60,785 nucleotides of DNA from Candidatus Rifleibacteriota bacterium (GTDB lineage Bacteria; Muiribacteriota; Ozemobacteria; Ozemobacterales; Ozemobacteraceae): positions 1-60,785 of the forward strand of contig JAAYNI010000030.1 in the NCBI GenBank assembly GCA_012520995.1, read 5' to 3'. The position numbers were made by a program, and so were the translations under genes. Shown here one piece after another: positions 8,621 to 17,215 of the stretch (position 1 is the first letter of the stretch; each line of letters opens with the position of its first letter). The notes under the pieces are model-generated. The model was not told the origin of the DNA, did not search any database, and saw only the letters and a list, made by a program, of their open reading frames with translations.

Positions 8621-9399
8621 TTTCAGGAAAACCTGTAATAGGGGTTGTCTTTGCCGATACAGCTAAGAGGGATTCTGAAATGCGTATCAGAACATACGTT
8701 TCCAGAAAGTATTCAAACGCTTTGCGTCTTTCAGGCGCTATCCCAATTTATATTCCATGTACTGTGCCTGAAACTCAAGATGAAGCTTTAGCCTTGGCGG
8801 AAGAATACGCAGCTATTTATCTGCCCATGACAGACGGAATTTTGCTTGCAGGCGGTGAAGATGTTCATCCAAGATTTCAGGGAGAAGAGCCCCAAAAAGG
8901 CTTAGGTGAAACAAACCCCTTCAGAGACGTTTTTGAGCTGACTATAGCAAGGATGGCTTATGCTCAAAAGAAGCCAATCTTAGGTATATGCCGCGGAATA
9001 CAGCTCATTGCCATAGCTTTGGGAGGCAAAGTTTTTCAGGATATAGCTTCGCATACTGAGATGCAGCATTCTCAAAACACAGCCAGATGGGGCTTTCAGC
9101 ATAAAATTAAAATAACGCCTGGAAGCAGGCTTGAAAAAATAGCCCCTAAAGACGATGTTTTCGTAAATTCTTTTCACCACCAGGCTGTCAGGGAATGTCC
9201 TGCGAACTTTTTTGTGTCAGCTGTTACTGCAGACGGTTTGATTGAAGCTATGGAATCTGCAGACAGCGACATTTATTGTTGCGGCGTTCAATGGCACCCT
9301 GAAGAAACTTTTCATTCCGACGCTTTTAGCAGAGCTGTTTTCAAAGACTTTGTAGATGCCGCAGGTAACACTGTGCTAGAGAAGAGGCAAGAGATTTAA
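8617..9399 (+). CDS. Class I glutamine amidotransferase-like hydrolase (peptidase C26, PuuD-type)
   Basis: 260 residues. The triad is visible: nucleophile Cys in ILGICRGIQLIAIALGG (about residue 122), His and Glu in GVQWHPEETFHSD (about 226). LAGGEDVHPRFQGE (about 88) and FVNSFHHQAVRE are typical of gamma-glutamyl-GABA hydrolase-like enzymes, which cleave gamma-glutamyl amide bonds. Coupling to two peptide permease genes suggests it could act on an imported gamma-glutamyl or small peptide compound; this is inference from context only. PuuD itself belongs to putrescine breakdown, and no other puu genes are here. Confidence 0.88.
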   Translation: MISGKPVIGVVFADTAKRDSEMRIRTYVSRKYSNALRLSGAIPIYIPCTVPETQDEALALAEEYAAIYLPMTDGILLAGGEDVHPRFQGEEPQKGLGETNPFRDVFELTIARMAYAQKKPILGICRGIQLIAIALGGKVFQDIASHTEMQHSQNTARWGFQHKIKITPGSRLEKIAPKDDVFVNSFHHQAVRECPANFFVSAVTADGLIEAMESADSDIYCCGVQWHPEETFHSDAFSRAVFKDFVDAAGNTVLEKRQEI

Positions 9400-9414
9400 A
9401 CTCCGGTAAAAATC

Positions 9415-10548
9415 ATGAAGAATGAATCATCAGCAAAGGTTCTTTTGCTAAATCTGCTCCCCTTTTTGGAAAACGGCAAAGCGAAACAAAAATATACGCC
9501 GCCTCCGCTAGGCTTAATGTGCCTTCAAGAGGCCTTTCAAGGGGAAGTCCTGTTCGCGGATTCTCCTACGGGCTCTTTGGAGGATTTAAAGACAGAATAT
9601 TCAAAAATGCCTGTCACGGCTATTTTGTGCATGTTGCCTCCTTCTGTAAAGACTTCTTCTTTGGAGGATATTTCTTCAGACTTTGAAAGACTTTGTAGCG
9701 AATATCCTTGCTATGATTTATTATCAGAGCTCAGAAAGATTTTTCCTGATGCCTTAATAGGTTGCAACAGTTTGTCACAAGAATACGACCCTTGCTTCGA
9801 TTTCGCTGTTCTTGGCACAGGCAGAAGCTGTATTAACAGAATATTGGCTGGCGATTTGCCTAAGGGTTTTTATGATGATGTTCTTGAAGATGAGAGTTTT
9901 CCATTGCCAATTGCAACGACTCCTCTTGTTAAAGGGCTTTATTCAGTGATGCCTGAGATAAGTCTCTCATCGCTTTATACTATTGAAATAGCTTCACCTT
10001 GGGCTGGTATCAATGATTGTGCGAACCCTGATTTTGCTTTGCCGAGCAAAGAGTTTATTGGCAAACTTATAGATTGCCTTTGCAGCTCTGATTATAAGTC
10101 TGTACATTTTTCAAATGCTTACCTCTCGCCGGAAATATTTCAAGACTGCAAGTTGAATGATAATGCTATCCTTGTTTCTATGACAGCCGGAAATAAGCTT
10201 TATGACAATTATAAAAGCAGCGGGATTCATAGACTCTGGTTTCAAAATGCCTCAGAAGCTGTTTTGTTATTAAATTCATTTGATAAAAAGCTTTTGCCTG
10301 AGCTGGGTTTGCAAGAAACTTTTGCCAAAACTGCCATGGAGGACATCAAAAGTCTTTTGCCAATTCTATGCAGGCTGGCGGTTATTAAGGCTCCTGATAC
10401 AAACAGGAGGCTTTTACAAAGAAGTATTGTAAGGTTTCTTTTTATTGAGAACGGATTTTGGAAAGGACTCTTTGCTATCAGAAATATGTCTGATTTGATT
10501 ATATTTATGAGACGCATAAATTGGTTTTTGGAGGCAGGAGTTTTATGA
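9415..10548 (+). CDS. Radical SAM/B12-binding-like protein lacking the Fe-S cysteine motif; function unknown
   Basis: 377 residues. The N-terminus (KVLLLNLLPFLENGKAKQKY then TPPPLGLMCLQEAFQGEVLF) resembles the B12-binding domain of radical SAM enzymes, where a PPLGL motif is common. After a linker, IEIASPWAGINDCANPDFAL sits where such enzymes carry CxxxCxxC, but only one Cys is present. The following KSVHFSNAYLSPEIFQD resembles the next barrel strand. It therefore looks like a degenerate relative without the 4Fe-4S cluster. It is in an operon, 15 bp after the hydrolase gene and overlapping aroQ by four bases. The family assignment is an inference from weak similarity; a genuinely unrelated fold is possible. 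Confidence 0.5.
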   Translation: MKNESSAKVLLLNLLPFLENGKAKQKYTPPPLGLMCLQEAFQGEVLFADSPTGSLEDLKTEYSKMPVTAILCMLPPSVKTSSLEDISSDFERLCSEYPCYDLLSELRKIFPDALIGCNSLSQEYDPCFDFAVLGTGRSCINRILAGDLPKGFYDDVLEDESFPLPIATTPLVKGLYSVMPEISLSSLYTIEIASPWAGINDCANPDFALPSKEFIGKLIDCLCSSDYKSVHFSNAYLSPEIFQDCKLNDNAILVSMTAGNKLYDNYKSSGIHRLWFQNASEAVLLLNSFDKKLLPELGLQETFAKTAMEDIKSLLPILCRLAVIKAPDTNRRLLQRSIVRFLFIENGFWKGLFAIRNMSDLIIFMRRINWFLEAGVL

Positions 10549-10988
10549 CGAAAAAAAATAAAATAGTGCATATAGTAAATGGACCAAATATGAATTTGCT
10601 GGGCGAACGGGAGCCTGAGATTTATGGCTGCGAGACACTTGAACGTTTAAACGTGAGACTTTCTGAATACGCAGCGAAGCATGGCGCTACCCTAACTTTT
10701 TTTCAGAGCAACCATGAAGGTGAGCTTGTCGACTATATTCAATCTTTAGAGGCTTCTTCAAGGATTATAATAAACCCTGCGGCCTATGCCCATACAAGTC
10801 TGGCTTTGCCTGACGCTTTGCGAGGAAAACGCCTGAAAGCGGTTGAAGTTCATATTTCAAATATCCATGCTCGGGAGAGCTATAGACAGCATTCTTATCT
10901 TTCCTCTGCAGTTGTTGGTGTAATAGCAGGTTTGGGAAGTTACGGTTATTTTTTGGCTCTTGAGTATTTGCTGAAGAACTATGACTAA
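10545..10988 (+). CDS. aroQ: Type II 3-dehydroquinate dehydratase
   Basis: Dehydrates 3-dehydroquinate to 3-dehydroshikimate in the shikimate pathway. The 147-residue length is normal for the dodecameric type II enzyme. Motifs in order: NGPNMNLLGEREPEIYG (with the catalytic Tyr), FFQSNHEGELVDYIQ, IINPAAYAHTSLALPDAL, and EVHISNIHARESYRQHSYLS with the Glu/His catalytic pair and Arg. I use the ATG at 10545 rather than an upstream codon at 10521 because GGAGGCAGGAG is directly upstream and the family starts at this point. It overlaps the genes on both sides (4 and 8 bp), so it is translationally coupled in the permease operon. No other aro genes are nearby. Confidence 0.95.
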   Translation: MTKKNKIVHIVNGPNMNLLGEREPEIYGCETLERLNVRLSEYAAKHGATLTFFQSNHEGELVDYIQSLEASSRIIINPAAYAHTSLALPDALRGKRLKAVEVHISNIHARESYRQHSYLSSAVVGVIAGLGSYGYFLALEYLLKNYD

Positions 10989-13245
10989 GAAGAAACCGGA
11001 GCTTTTGGCTCCCGCGGGTGACAAAAACGCTCTGAAAGCAGCCTGCTTGGCTGGAGCTGATGCGGTTTATCTTGCCGGCAAGCGTTTCGGAGCAAGAGCT
11101 TTCGCTTCCAATTTCGATGAGCAAGGATTAATTTGGGCAAGGCGTGTTACTCGCTCATTGAACAAAAAACTTTATATTACTGTTAATACCTTGGTTTTCG
11201 AAAACGAACTTAAGCTTCTTCGTCACGCCTTGGAATTTTACATGCAGTTGGCTCCAGATGCCCTTATTATACAAGACTTAGCAGTGGCTCTGGAACTTTC
11301 GAAACTGGGGGGACAAATTCCTTTACATCTTAGCACTCAAGGAGCTTTTTTTCCTGCCACATCTACAGAAGTATTAGAAGACCTGGGGATAAGCAGAGTT
11401 ATATTGCCTCGTGAAGCCACTTTGGAGGAAATCAAAGCTTTCAGAAATAAAACTTCTCTTGAACTTGAATCATTTATTCATGGCGCCATGTGCTACAGCA
11501 TATCAGGGAGATGTTTTTGGAGCAGAGCTTTAGGAACTAGATCTGGCAACAGAGGGACTTGTGCCCAGCCATGCAGAAAGGAATATTGGAATAACAAGAT
11601 AGACAGAGAGAAACTTTTCAGCCCTAAAGATCTCATACTTGCCTCAGATGCTTTAAAACTGGCTGAAGTCGGTGTTAATTCCTTGAAAATAGAAGGCCGT
11701 ATGAAATCGGATGATTATGTTTATGAGACAGTTTTCTCATACAGACAGATAATTGATGGCGAAAAATTAGAGCCTGAGAAATTTAAAAGCGTTTTTGCCC
11801 GTGAATCCGGCAAAGGATTTATAGGCAAATTTCCCAAAATTCCTGGGATTTGGCGAACAACGTTAGACTCAGGAAACTTAGGACAAGAAGTTGCGGTTGT
11901 TTCAGGGAATCCATCCGACGGTATGCTGAGAGTTTCTTTGAAAGCCCCTCTTTCAAAAGGTGATGGAATGCTTTGGTTTGACAACAAAGGAAAGAACGGA
12001 GCAAAGATCACTTGGATTCAGAGCGACAAAAAAAGTTCAGATGTTTTCTTGAGAGGTTTGCCGCCTAACCTGCCTAAAGGTACGGTTCTTTACAGAACCT
12101 TTACGGAAAATATCCCTGATTGGAAGTCACGTTGGGATCCAATTTGGGAGAGACAACCAGTAGTTCTCTATTGGTCAGGGCGTGACAATACGCCCTTGGC
12201 GGTCGAAACTTTTATAAACGGAGAAAAATTTCGAATAGAGACAGAAGAACTCTTGCAGATTGCAGATAAAAAAGGCTTGGAAGAAGGAATCTTGCAGGAA
12301 AGATTTGACGTTCTTGGGGATACTTTCAGAGCTGAAAAACACGTAATGACTATGCTGGGCAAGCATCTCTTCATAAGACCTGGGGCATTGAAAGAGCTTA
12401 AAAGAGATTTCGTTAAAAAACTGTATGCAACAGAGAGCCAAGGAGGCTCGCTCATGAAGGGGCAAGGGGAATTGACTCCTGTGTTATCCAAGTCTTTGCA
12501 AAAAAAGTTTGAGGCTTTGGATAAAGAACTATCTCCTGTCTGTGAAGAGGCGAGTGAGGGGAAAGAACAGCCTTCAATTGGCATTAGAGTTTGGAACAAT
12601 GTCTTTCCTTTTATAAAGGATCTTATGCCCGATTATTGGATTTTACCTTGGCATGGTCAGAATGAGACGGCTCTCAGGATTTTAAAACAGCCTGTCAGAT
12701 ATTGGCTCCCACCTGTAATTAATTTGGAAGAGTTTGATAGCCTTGCCAAAGAACTCGCAAAGACAAAACCTGGCAATTTTCTATGCTTTGGATGGGAAGC
12801 TTTTGAGTTGCAAAAGCTTTTTCCGCAACATAAATTTACTTTGGACTGGACGTTCAATATTGGTAACAGCTTAGCTGCAGGTTTTGTGAATTCTCGGGGG
12901 ATTAATTGTGTTCTTAGCAGAGAAATTCCAATTGAGAGCCAGATTTCTTCAGGAAAGTTGGCCAAAACAGATTTAGTCTGGAATCCTGCGGTATCTTTTT
13001 CAAGGTTCGGAGAAGCTTTGCCCCCTAAAGAGAAAGTTCGAAATGCTCACAAAGACTTCTTTTTTGCTTTTCCTGTTAGTTCTAATGTAACAGCTATGTT
13101 TTTATCTGAAAAGAATATTAATGTGCCCTTTGTGCCAGGAGCTTCAGTACAAATAGACCTAGCCGTGGCTCCTGATGAAAATATAGTTCAGTTGGCAAAG
13201 CAGCTGTCAAAGGTTATAAGAAAATTCCGACTTTCAAGCTTATGA
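10981..13245 (+). CDS. U32 family peptidase/RNA hydroxylation protein with DUF3656-like extension
   Basis: 754 residues. The N-terminal TIM-barrel-like U32 domain is clear: KPELLAPAGDKNALKAAC, GADAVYLAGKRFGARAFA, PLHLSTQGAFFPATSTE, and the Cys-rich FIHGAMCYSISGRCFWSRAL plus GNRGTCAQPCRKEY, which in the family may bind an Fe-S cluster. LKIEGRMKSDDYVYETV follows. The longer C-terminal part fits a collagenase-like/DUF3656 arrangement. Known relatives RlhA and TrhP take part in hydroxylating 23S rRNA and tRNA, so an RNA-modification role is as likely as proteolysis. It is the last gene of the operon and ends before a strong terminator. Confidence 0.88.
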   Translation: MTKKKPELLAPAGDKNALKAACLAGADAVYLAGKRFGARAFASNFDEQGLIWARRVTRSLNKKLYITVNTLVFENELKLLRHALEFYMQLAPDALIIQDLAVALELSKLGGQIPLHLSTQGAFFPATSTEVLEDLGISRVILPREATLEEIKAFRNKTSLELESFIHGAMCYSISGRCFWSRALGTRSGNRGTCAQPCRKEYWNNKIDREKLFSPKDLILASDALKLAEVGVNSLKIEGRMKSDDYVYETVFSYRQIIDGEKLEPEKFKSVFARESGKGFIGKFPKIPGIWRTTLDSGNLGQEVAVVSGNPSDGMLRVSLKAPLSKGDGMLWFDNKGKNGAKITWIQSDKKSSDVFLRGLPPNLPKGTVLYRTFTENIPDWKSRWDPIWERQPVVLYWSGRDNTPLAVETFINGEKFRIETEELLQIADKKGLEEGILQERFDVLGDTFRAEKHVMTMLGKHLFIRPGALKELKRDFVKKLYATESQGGSLMKGQGELTPVLSKSLQKKFEALDKELSPVCEEASEGKEQPSIGIRVWNNVFPFIKDLMPDYWILPWHGQNETALRILKQPVRYWLPPVINLEEFDSLAKELAKTKPGNFLCFGWEAFELQKLFPQHKFTLDWTFNIGNSLAAGFVNSRGINCVLSREIPIESQISSGKLAKTDLVWNPAVSFSRFGEALPPKEKVRNAHKDFFFAFPVSSNVTAMFLSEKNINVPFVPGASVQIDLAVAPDENIVQLAKQLSKVIRKFRLSSL

Positions 13246-13256
13246 GGTGCTTAGGA

Positions 13257-13294
13257 AAATAAAAACAGGGTTCAAAAGAACCCTGTTTTTATTT
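13257..13294. terminator. Bidirectional terminator
   Basis: Perfect 17-bp inverted repeat (13257-13273 and 13278-13294) with loop AAAA and a core ACAGGGTTC/GAACCCTGT. It is flanked by A-tracts and T-tracts and lies between the convergent U32 and uspA genes. Confidence 0.88.
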
Positions 13295-13337
13295 AGGATA
13301 ATGAAGTTTAATACGCAACTTTTAGATGTTATACAAC

Positions 13338-13429
13338 ACTAGTGCGATTGTTGCATCAAATAACCATGAATAGTCCATGTTGACTGCTTGTCATTGAATA
13401 GAGAAGTTTTAGACAAAACAAAGCACTAG
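13338..13429 (-). repeat. MITE-like element, short form (copy B), supplying the uspA stop codon
   Basis: 92 bp between ACTAGTGC at the left and GCACTAG at the right. Read on the minus strand it matches copy E at 44301-44391, including a shared CATGGTTATTTGATGCA... segment. The bases just left of it (TTTTAGATGTTATACAAC) match the right end of the long form at 46285-46614, so this may be the remnant of two adjoining copies. The TAG stop of uspA (13428-13426) lies inside the terminal CTAG. Confidence 0.75.
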
Positions 13430-13890
13430 ATCGTTCTGGGCTGTTGCAAGAGGGTTTTTCCTCTGACATCGACTGTAAGAACTGAACATGGTGCTTTTCT
13501 TACCAGTTCATAGGTGATTCCGCCGAGCCAAGAATCTATAAAGCCAGTTTTTCCGTGGCTTCCTACCACAATTAGCGAGATGTCTTCTTTCTTAGCATAT
13601 TCTAAGATTTGTTTAGATACATCGCCGCTTCTGACTCGTTTAAGTATGGGCAGATCTTTGTAAGCTGCAGGCACAAACTCATCAAGCATTTTGGCTGCTT
13701 TGACTTCCCAAGATTTTGCCACGTTAAGGGGATCGCCTCCAATTGAAAGGCTTATAGTATCTTCCTCAACGACATGCAAAAGGTGAATTTCAGAGCCATA
13801 TTCACTTGCAAAAGATGCGGCATAGTCAAACGCCTGAGCTGAAGCGTCGGAAAAATCAATTGGAACTAAAATTTTTGCAATTTTCAACAT
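13426..13890 (-). CDS. Universal stress protein (UspA family)
   Basis: 154 residues, a single Usp domain. It begins ILVPIDFSDASAQAFDYAAS, with the Asp that contacts adenine in ATP-binding members, and has LHVVEED. The nucleotide loop is GSHGKTGFIDSWLGG, which keeps G-2x-G-9x-G but has Gly where the motif ends in Ser/Thr; the C-terminal strand is APCSVLTVDV. ATP binding is therefore likely but slightly atypical. It lies 13 bp after the TolB-like gene with a GAGAGGAAAAG ribosome site, so the two form an operon. The last residues (QQPRTI) and stop abut the repeat element, which may have altered the original C-terminus. Confidence 0.92.
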   Translation of the reverse strand: MLKIAKILVPIDFSDASAQAFDYAASFASEYGSEIHLLHVVEEDTISLSIGGDPLNVAKSWEVKAAKMLDEFVPAAYKDLPILKRVRSGDVSKQILEYAKKEDISLIVVGSHGKTGFIDSWLGGITYELVRKAPCSVLTVDVRGKTLLQQPRTI

Positions 13891-13903
13891 TTCTTTTCCT
13901 CTC

Positions 13904-14767
13904 TCAGTTTTTTATCCAAGTAGGATGTTTTCCTTTTCCTATAACCTTTCTGGAATAGTCATCCATGGAAACCACATGAATGAAACCTCTGTTTTCATAT
14001 GCAATGAACTTGCCGTCAGGAGAGGCGGATGGATTTGTTCCTAAAAAGTTAAGATTTTCTCTAACATCTTTTTTTACAGAATGAAGAATGAGGGAGTTGA
14101 CAATAGTATCTTTTTCAGAGAGTTCATTAGAGAAAAAGAGTATATTGTCTTCATCCATAAAGCTCGGGTAGGCATCGTTCAAGTTGTCGTCTTTGCTGAT
14201 TTTGAATATGCCTTGGGCTAATGTGGAATATCTGTAGACAGAAACCTTTTGTTTGGAATTGATAACTGCTGCTGCGATCCAAGGACCGAAGTTGGAATAA
14301 GAAGCCGAGACTACTTTATGATTTTGAGATATTCTGCGGGTATTTTTACTCAATATGTTGTAAACATAGAGTTCAGAAGCTGCATCTGCACTTGTTAAAA
14401 GCATTTGTTTTCCGTCTGGTGAGAAGTCTTGGAAAATCATATCTTGGATAAGTCTTTTAACTTTTGTTCGTTGCGAATTGAGAATATATACTTCAGATTT
14501 CATTTCTTGGGTTCGGTTGGTAAAGGCGACCCATCCGGACATTTCGTTATATTTGGGGAATACTATGTTATTAAAGGCAGGTGTCAGTCTTTTTCTGTTA
14601 TTGCCGTTAACATCTGAGGTTAATAGATAATTTTTGCCTTTGGCGGCTTCTTCGACAAACATTATTTTGTATTTTGCATTCTCAAATGGATCTTTTACTT
14701 CTCCAGCTACTAAGAGAGTGCATAATGTTGTGAACAATAGAAGCATTACAGCTGTTTTTGAATTCAT
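13904..14767 (-). CDS. Secreted TolB-like beta-propeller protein
   Basis: 287 residues. An N-terminal signal peptide (TAVMLLLFTTLCTLLVAGEV) is followed by WD40/TolB-type blades: KNYLLTSDVNGNNRKRLTPA, IFQDFSPDGKQMLLTSAD, LYVYNILSKNTRRISQ, DAYPSFMDEDNILFFSNEL, NPSASPDGKFIAYENRGFI and SRKVIGKGKHPTWIKN. TolB-type propellers sit in the periplasm and bind protein partners. No Pal, TolA or TolQR genes are adjacent, so it is not clearly TolB itself. AAAGGA precedes the ATG by about ten bases; a terminator-like hairpin lies immediately upstream (14784-14827). Confidence 0.8.
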   Translation of the reverse strand: MNSKTAVMLLLFTTLCTLLVAGEVKDPFENAKYKIMFVEEAAKGKNYLLTSDVNGNNRKRLTPAFNNIVFPKYNEMSGWVAFTNRTQEMKSEVYILNSQRTKVKRLIQDMIFQDFSPDGKQMLLTSADAASELYVYNILSKNTRRISQNHKVVSASYSNFGPWIAAAVINSKQKVSVYRYSTLAQGIFKISKDDNLNDAYPSFMDEDNILFFSNELSEKDTIVNSLILHSVKKDVRENLNFLGTNPSASPDGKFIAYENRGFIHVVSMDDYSRKVIGKGKHPTWIKN

Positions 14768-14783
14768 TTTCTAATTCCTTTCA

Positions 14784-14827
14784 AAAAAATACCGCTCACT
14801 AAGTCTTTAGACTCATAAGCGGTATTA
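14784..14827 (-). terminator. Intrinsic terminator or leader attenuator just before the TolB-like gene
   Basis: On the minus strand the arms AATACCGCT (14827-14819) and AGCGGTATT (14797-14789) enclose an inner AGTCT/AGACT stem, followed by a run of seven T (14790-14784). The downstream ATG is at 14767, only 16 bases after the T-run, so it either ends the LysM transcript or acts as a conditional leader terminator. Confidence 0.7.
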
Positions 14828-14915
14828 TAAACTAAATTGTATAAAGGCGCAAAAAAAACAACTCGGAAGAAGAGATAATTTTAATATTCGCTCTGTTCTC
14901 TTTGTAGTTAATGGG

Positions 14916-14944
14916 GGAGGGCATCTCTTTTAAAGATACCCTCC
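14916..14944 (-). terminator. 3' hairpin after the LysM gene
   Basis: GGAGGGTATCT and AGATGCCCTCC pair on the minus strand with one G-U pair, 14 bases after the LysM gene stop. There is no T-run, so it may stabilise the 3' end rather than terminate. Confidence 0.4.
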
Positions 14945-14958
14945 TTTGTTTAACCTTA

Positions 14959-16578
14959 TTATTGCAGATAGAGAGCCTTCAGATCATCGCTTTGTTTTGT
15001 AAAGCTTTCGCGATATTTTTTAACGAGACCTATTTCATCTTGGAGTTGTCTCAACTCTCTGATTTCTGCTGACGCGTTTTCATATTTTGCTTCTTTGGCA
15101 CGTATTCTGGATTCAAGAGAAGACATTCTTTTGTTCATTCTTGTTTCTCTGCTAGCCAATTCAGCAGCTGTTTTCTGAGCGTAAGACTGTCTTTGCTTGA
15201 TGGCATTTGAAAGGTTGTTCATGTTAGTTTTCATAGCATTCAAGCGTTTTTCAGTCTCATCAATGCTTCCTTTGCCCCAGATGCGATCCCAGAGTGTCGG
15301 ATCAGCTCTTCTGGCTTCAACGGCTGCTCTGTAAGACTTGAGAGCGTGATAATATTCGCGGTGGAGGTCTGCGGGGTTAATGAGTCCATATGGAGCTTTG
15401 CCGAAGTCAGGAACGCTTATGCCAAGCTTATTCAGATCATTTTTTCTGAATATATTGGGATGAGTTATGGAGCGCATAATACTATAGCCTTTATCCATGG
15501 CAAAGATATTCATGCGGCGCAGGTCTTTCATGCCCATGGAGGCAACGTCAGACTTGAACTGCTCGTTGACATCTGACAGAACTTTAGTTTCCTGCTGTTT
15601 TCTTTCTTCTTCAGCTTTTTTGCGTTCTTCTTCTTGCTTTTTCTGTTCGCGTTTGCGTTCTTCGCGTTTTTCGTCAACTTTATCTTTGAACTCGCCAATC
15701 TTGTCTTTGATTTTTTCGACTAAGTCTTTGAACCAAGATTTCTTTTCAGGTTTATCTTCAGCATCACGTTCATCGTTTCGCTTTTCGACTTCTTTGTCGA
15801 TTTTTTCAAGCTCTTCTGCAGTGATGGGTTCGCCGTCTTTATTTACAAAAGTGACAGTTTTACCATCATTGGAAAGCAAATAGGTATAACCTTCGGGCGG
15901 GTTCATAGCCATCCAGTCTTCTTCTGAGAGGAAACCTTGCTGAATCATCCAGCGGATTGTGTTCTCATCCAAGGCAACCAAGCGTTTGCGCTGCTGCTGG
16001 AGAACTTGGTTTGCTTTGTCTACTGCCGATTGCATTGCTGCAAGTTTTTCAGTGGCGGTCCACTCAATGTCTCTGGTGAGAGTGTCAGTAGCTATGCCTT
16101 CATTTTCTTCAACTTTGGGTTCTTCAGGTTTTTCAGGTTCCGCGGGTTTTTCCGGTTCAACTGTGACAGTTTCTTCCTGAATGATCTTGAAAGTCCAACC
16201 AGAATATATAAGGTTGGGGTTTGATTCAAGCTGTGGATACTGGTCTTTGTTCCACTCTACTATTTCGGGCCATCTATTGGCATCGCCTAACAGTCTGGCT
16301 GCGATCTTGGAGAGGTTGTCGCCAGGTACAACTGTATAAGTGGATTCTTTTTTTACCACTTTAGTTTCGGGTTCAAGTTCTATTTTCTGACCGCCCATCG
16401 GATCCCGGCCATCAGGGGTCGGTCCCATGATTATGCCAGCCGGCTCGGCTATTTCTACAGATTCTACCTTCTCACCTTCGTCGATAACGACACCTGTAAA
16501 GGCATCGTTGGCTGTAGCGACTATAGGCAAGCAGAGTAACGAAACGACTACGAAAATGCTTAACAAGAGTCTTTTCAT
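14959..16578 (-). CDS. Secreted LysM-domain protein with charged coiled coil
   Basis: 539 residues from the ATG at 16578, chosen because GTGAGG lies eight bases upstream and the signal peptide then starts directly (MKRLLLSIFVVVSLLCLPIV, cleavage near ATA^ND). Residues about 80-135 are a LysM domain (YTVVPGDNLSKIAARLLGD, PEIVEWNKDQYP, NPNLIYSGWTFKI), which binds peptidoglycan or related glycans. A Pro/Glu-rich linker (about 140-160) is followed by a central region and a Lys/Glu coiled coil (about 290-330, KKQEEERKKAEEERKQQE). A C-terminal helical region ends in a second coiled coil. It probably sits in the periplasm tethered to the wall; no enzymatic domain is visible. Confidence 0.85.
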   Translation of the reverse strand: MKRLLLSIFVVVSLLCLPIVATANDAFTGVVIDEGEKVESVEIAEPAGIIMGPTPDGRDPMGGQKIELEPETKVVKKESTYTVVPGDNLSKIAARLLGDANRWPEIVEWNKDQYPQLESNPNLIYSGWTFKIIQEETVTVEPEKPAEPEKPEEPKVEENEGIATDTLTRDIEWTATEKLAAMQSAVDKANQVLQQQRKRLVALDENTIRWMIQQGFLSEEDWMAMNPPEGYTYLLSNDGKTVTFVNKDGEPITAEELEKIDKEVEKRNDERDAEDKPEKKSWFKDLVEKIKDKIGEFKDKVDEKREERKREQKKQEEERKKAEEERKQQETKVLSDVNEQFKSDVASMGMKDLRRMNIFAMDKGYSIMRSITHPNIFRKNDLNKLGISVPDFGKAPYGLINPADLHREYYHALKSYRAAVEARRADPTLWDRIWGKGSIDETEKRLNAMKTNMNNLSNAIKQRQSYAQKTAAELASRETRMNKRMSSLESRIRAKEAKYENASAEIRELRQLQDEIGLVKKYRESFTKQSDDLKALYLQ

Positions 16579-16622
16579 TTTTAGCGCCTCACTTATCAAT
16601 TTATGGAATTATCCTGCTAACA

Positions 16623-16651
16623 ATTATAATAATATATACGATGTACCGCAA
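16623..16651 (-). promoter_or_regulatory. Promoter for the LysM gene
   Basis: Minus strand TTGCGG (16651-16646), 17-base spacer, TATAAT (16628-16623), about 45 bases upstream of the ATG at 16578. Confidence 0.65.
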
Positions 16652-16798
16652 GAAAAGTTTTAAAATTTATTTTTTGTTGCTTGCTTTTATACAGCTATGT
16701 TATTTATGTACTGAATCACTGAATAAAAATATCTTGCGAACGAATTTTCTAACTAATGAGAATAGATGTCGCCAGAAACAGTCCGATTGGAGGCTTGT

Positions 16799-17215
16799 AT
16801 GTGGCCTAGATGGCTAAGAATGGGGTCGGGGCTATGGGTAGCTCTGGACAGTGCAAAGAACAGAAATTTTAATTTTTTTTGGGTTTTGACCATTCTTTTT
16901 TTAGGGCCTTTGCTTCTTCCTCTTTATATTGCTTTTAGACCCCCTCTTAAAGGCGAGAGAAAATCCCGTTGTTTTCTTTGGAATCTCCTCACAGCTTCAG
17001 AAAAAGTTTTTTCAGGCTTTTTCGTAATGGCTGCTATTTCAGCTTCTATGAAAAACTTTTTGCTGAAAAATAAGGGCGAGCATCCGAATGTGACATCTAA
17101 GAGAAAAGCAGCTACTTTATTTGGGCTTTTAACCATCTCTTTTTTTCTTCTTGTTGAGAAAATTTTCTTTTTCTCTGTAAGGAAGCATGTTGAAAAGAAT
17201 ATTTTAAAATTTTGA
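16799..17215 (+). CDS. Small membrane protein, unknown function
   Basis: 138 residues from an ATG five bases after GGAGG; an ATG at 16766 has no ribosome site. The N-terminal MWPRWLRMGSGLWVALDSAK is followed by a membrane helix (FFWVLTILFLGPLLLPLYIA). Two more hydrophobic stretches come later (FSGFFVMAAISASMK and FGLLTISFFLLVEKIFFF), with a basic tail. The residue order after helix one (FRPPLKGERKSR) suggests a short cytoplasmic loop. The stop overlaps the TTG start of the next gene, so the two are probably co-transcribed. I recognise no family. Confidence 0.6.
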   Translation: MWPRWLRMGSGLWVALDSAKNRNFNFFWVLTILFLGPLLLPLYIAFRPPLKGERKSRCFLWNLLTASEKVFSGFFVMAAISASMKNFLLKNKGEHPNVTSKRKAATLFGLLTISFFLLVEKIFFFSVRKHVEKNILKF

